Assembly: GCA_009928745.1 (NCBI GenBank)
Contig: SACC01000015.1
Coordinates: 1 to 14,220 of the forward strand
Direction of reading: 5' to 3'
Length of the DNA stretch: 14,220 nucleotides
Source: Clostridia bacterium
GTDB lineage: Bacteria > Bacillota > Clostridia > Christensenellales > CAG-1252
Below, one piece after another: positions 13,666 through 14,220 of the stretch. The first letter of the stretch is position 1. The number at the start of each line of letters is the position of its first letter. A program made the translations under genes and the position numbers. A model generated the notes under the pieces. It did not search any database, had not been told where the DNA came from, and was given only the letters and a program-made list of their open reading frames with translations.

Positions 13666-14220
13666 CTATTTGAGTATTGTCTCTAGTTTATATCGCCAAT
13701 CCTCAACCTTTACTTTATCGTAAACTTCGGGTATATCCATCGCGATTTGCTTAACTGTCCTTGAAGCAACACCCGCATTCTTGATCTTTAGAAGACTTAT
13801 AGGATGGGTAATGCCACGCTTGATTTTGTCGAACAAGTCTCTCTTGGTCATTACAATTTCTTTACCTGTAGAACCTGCTCCAAGCTCTTTCGCCGTTATA
13901 ATCTGCCTCTCGAACAAAAAGTTAAGCGCTTTGACCGAATAATTAAGTAAACAGTTTTTCATCATGTATATACCTGTCATTTTAGCGCCGATCTCCTTAA
14001 AATACTTAGTTTGATAACTCCATAGAGACGCCGCGCTGTACTCTCTGCCTTGCGCATCTGCTTCCATTATTGTTTCCGCAAGCATCTTGCCCGCCGCTAT
14101 CGAGTTGGTTATTCCCGAGCCGTTAAGCGGCAAGGGCATTGACACTGCGTCGCCTACCGCTGCATAATTATCGCCAACCATAAGTGTAAGCGTAGATTTT
14201 AATGGTATATTCTTTATCTG
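13666..14220 (-). CDS. FAD-dependent oxidoreductase, geranylgeranyl-reductase type, C-terminal part
   Basis: The frame is open from the window edge at 14220 (first codon CAG), giving 184 residues of a larger protein, with the start beyond the window. The internal ATG at 14181 is therefore not the start. The visible part carries the second FAD-binding motif YAAVGDAVSMPLPLNGSGI (the 'GDAA....P..G.GI' motif that contacts the flavin ribityl and phosphate), then SIAAGKMLAETI, followed by a helical C-terminal region. This is the C-terminal half pattern of geranylgeranyl-reductase/lycopene-cyclase-like and related p-hydroxybenzoate-hydroxylase-fold flavoproteins. The N-terminal GxGxxG Rossmann motif would lie outside. 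Substrate is unknown, and polyprenyl or unsaturated-lipid reduction is a family inference. A one-base gap couples it to the APH-like kinase. Confidence 0.8.
   Translation of the reverse strand, partial: QIKNIPLKSTLTLMVGDNYAAVGDAVSMPLPLNGSGITNSIAAGKMLAETIMEADAQGREYSAASLWSYQTKYFKEIGAKMTGIYMMKNCLLNYSVKALNFLFERQIITAKELGAGSTGKEIVMTKRDLFDKIKRGITHPISLLKIKNAGVASRTVKQIAMDIPEVYDKVKVEDWRYKLETILK

Overview
The window looks like a chromosomal segment of a moderately AT-rich, low-GC Gram-positive bacterium, most likely an uncultured Clostridia-type Firmicute. The grounds are Gram-positive style lipoprotein signals, strong GGAGG-type ribosome sites, TTG and GTG starts, InlB/Flg_new-type repeats, a GPH-family symporter and a DUF6512 protein. 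Nothing fixes the genus. There are no tRNA or rRNA genes, CRISPR arrays, transposases or phage genes. Both edges cut genes.

Layout, left to right. (1) 1-2000, minus strand: low-molecular-weight tyrosine phosphatase, Imm-5-like putative immunity protein, secreted alpha/beta-hydrolase lipoprotein, and the first 41 codons of a hemolysin III/PAQR-type membrane protein that begins at a TTG one base after the hydrolase stop. (2) 2001-2351: intergenic, holding a good sigma-A-type promoter, a long leader and possible coding relics. (3) 2352-4180, plus strand: a short-chain dehydrogenase and a secreted ComEC-like metallo-beta-lactamase-fold lipoprotein, probably co-transcribed. (4) 4330-8856, minus strand: a three-gene unit transcribed from 8856 down: a 976-residue lipoprotein with a papain-like domain, InlB repeats and lipocalin-like modules, then a DUF2500-like membrane protein, then a cytoplasmic MBL-fold hydrolase. 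(5) 8998-12007, minus strand: a GPH cation/sugar-type symporter, an alkaline-phosphatase-superfamily hydrolase whose start overlaps the symporter stop by one base, and a complete second hemolysin III/PAQR protein. (6) 12112-12654, plus strand: a DUF6512 membrane protein with no visible ribosome site. (7) 12690-14220, minus strand: a flavoprotein of the geranylgeranyl-reductase type (start outside the window), followed after one base by an APH-like kinase.

Most genes are ordinary accessory or housekeeping families. The best candidate for an undescribed system is the 4330-8856 unit, where a modular surface cysteine-protease-like lipoprotein is tightly linked to a membrane protein that carries an unrecognised C-terminal domain. 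The coupled symporter/phosphoesterase pair and the orphan Imm-5-like protein are secondary leads. All functional links between neighbours are inferred from spacing and strand only.
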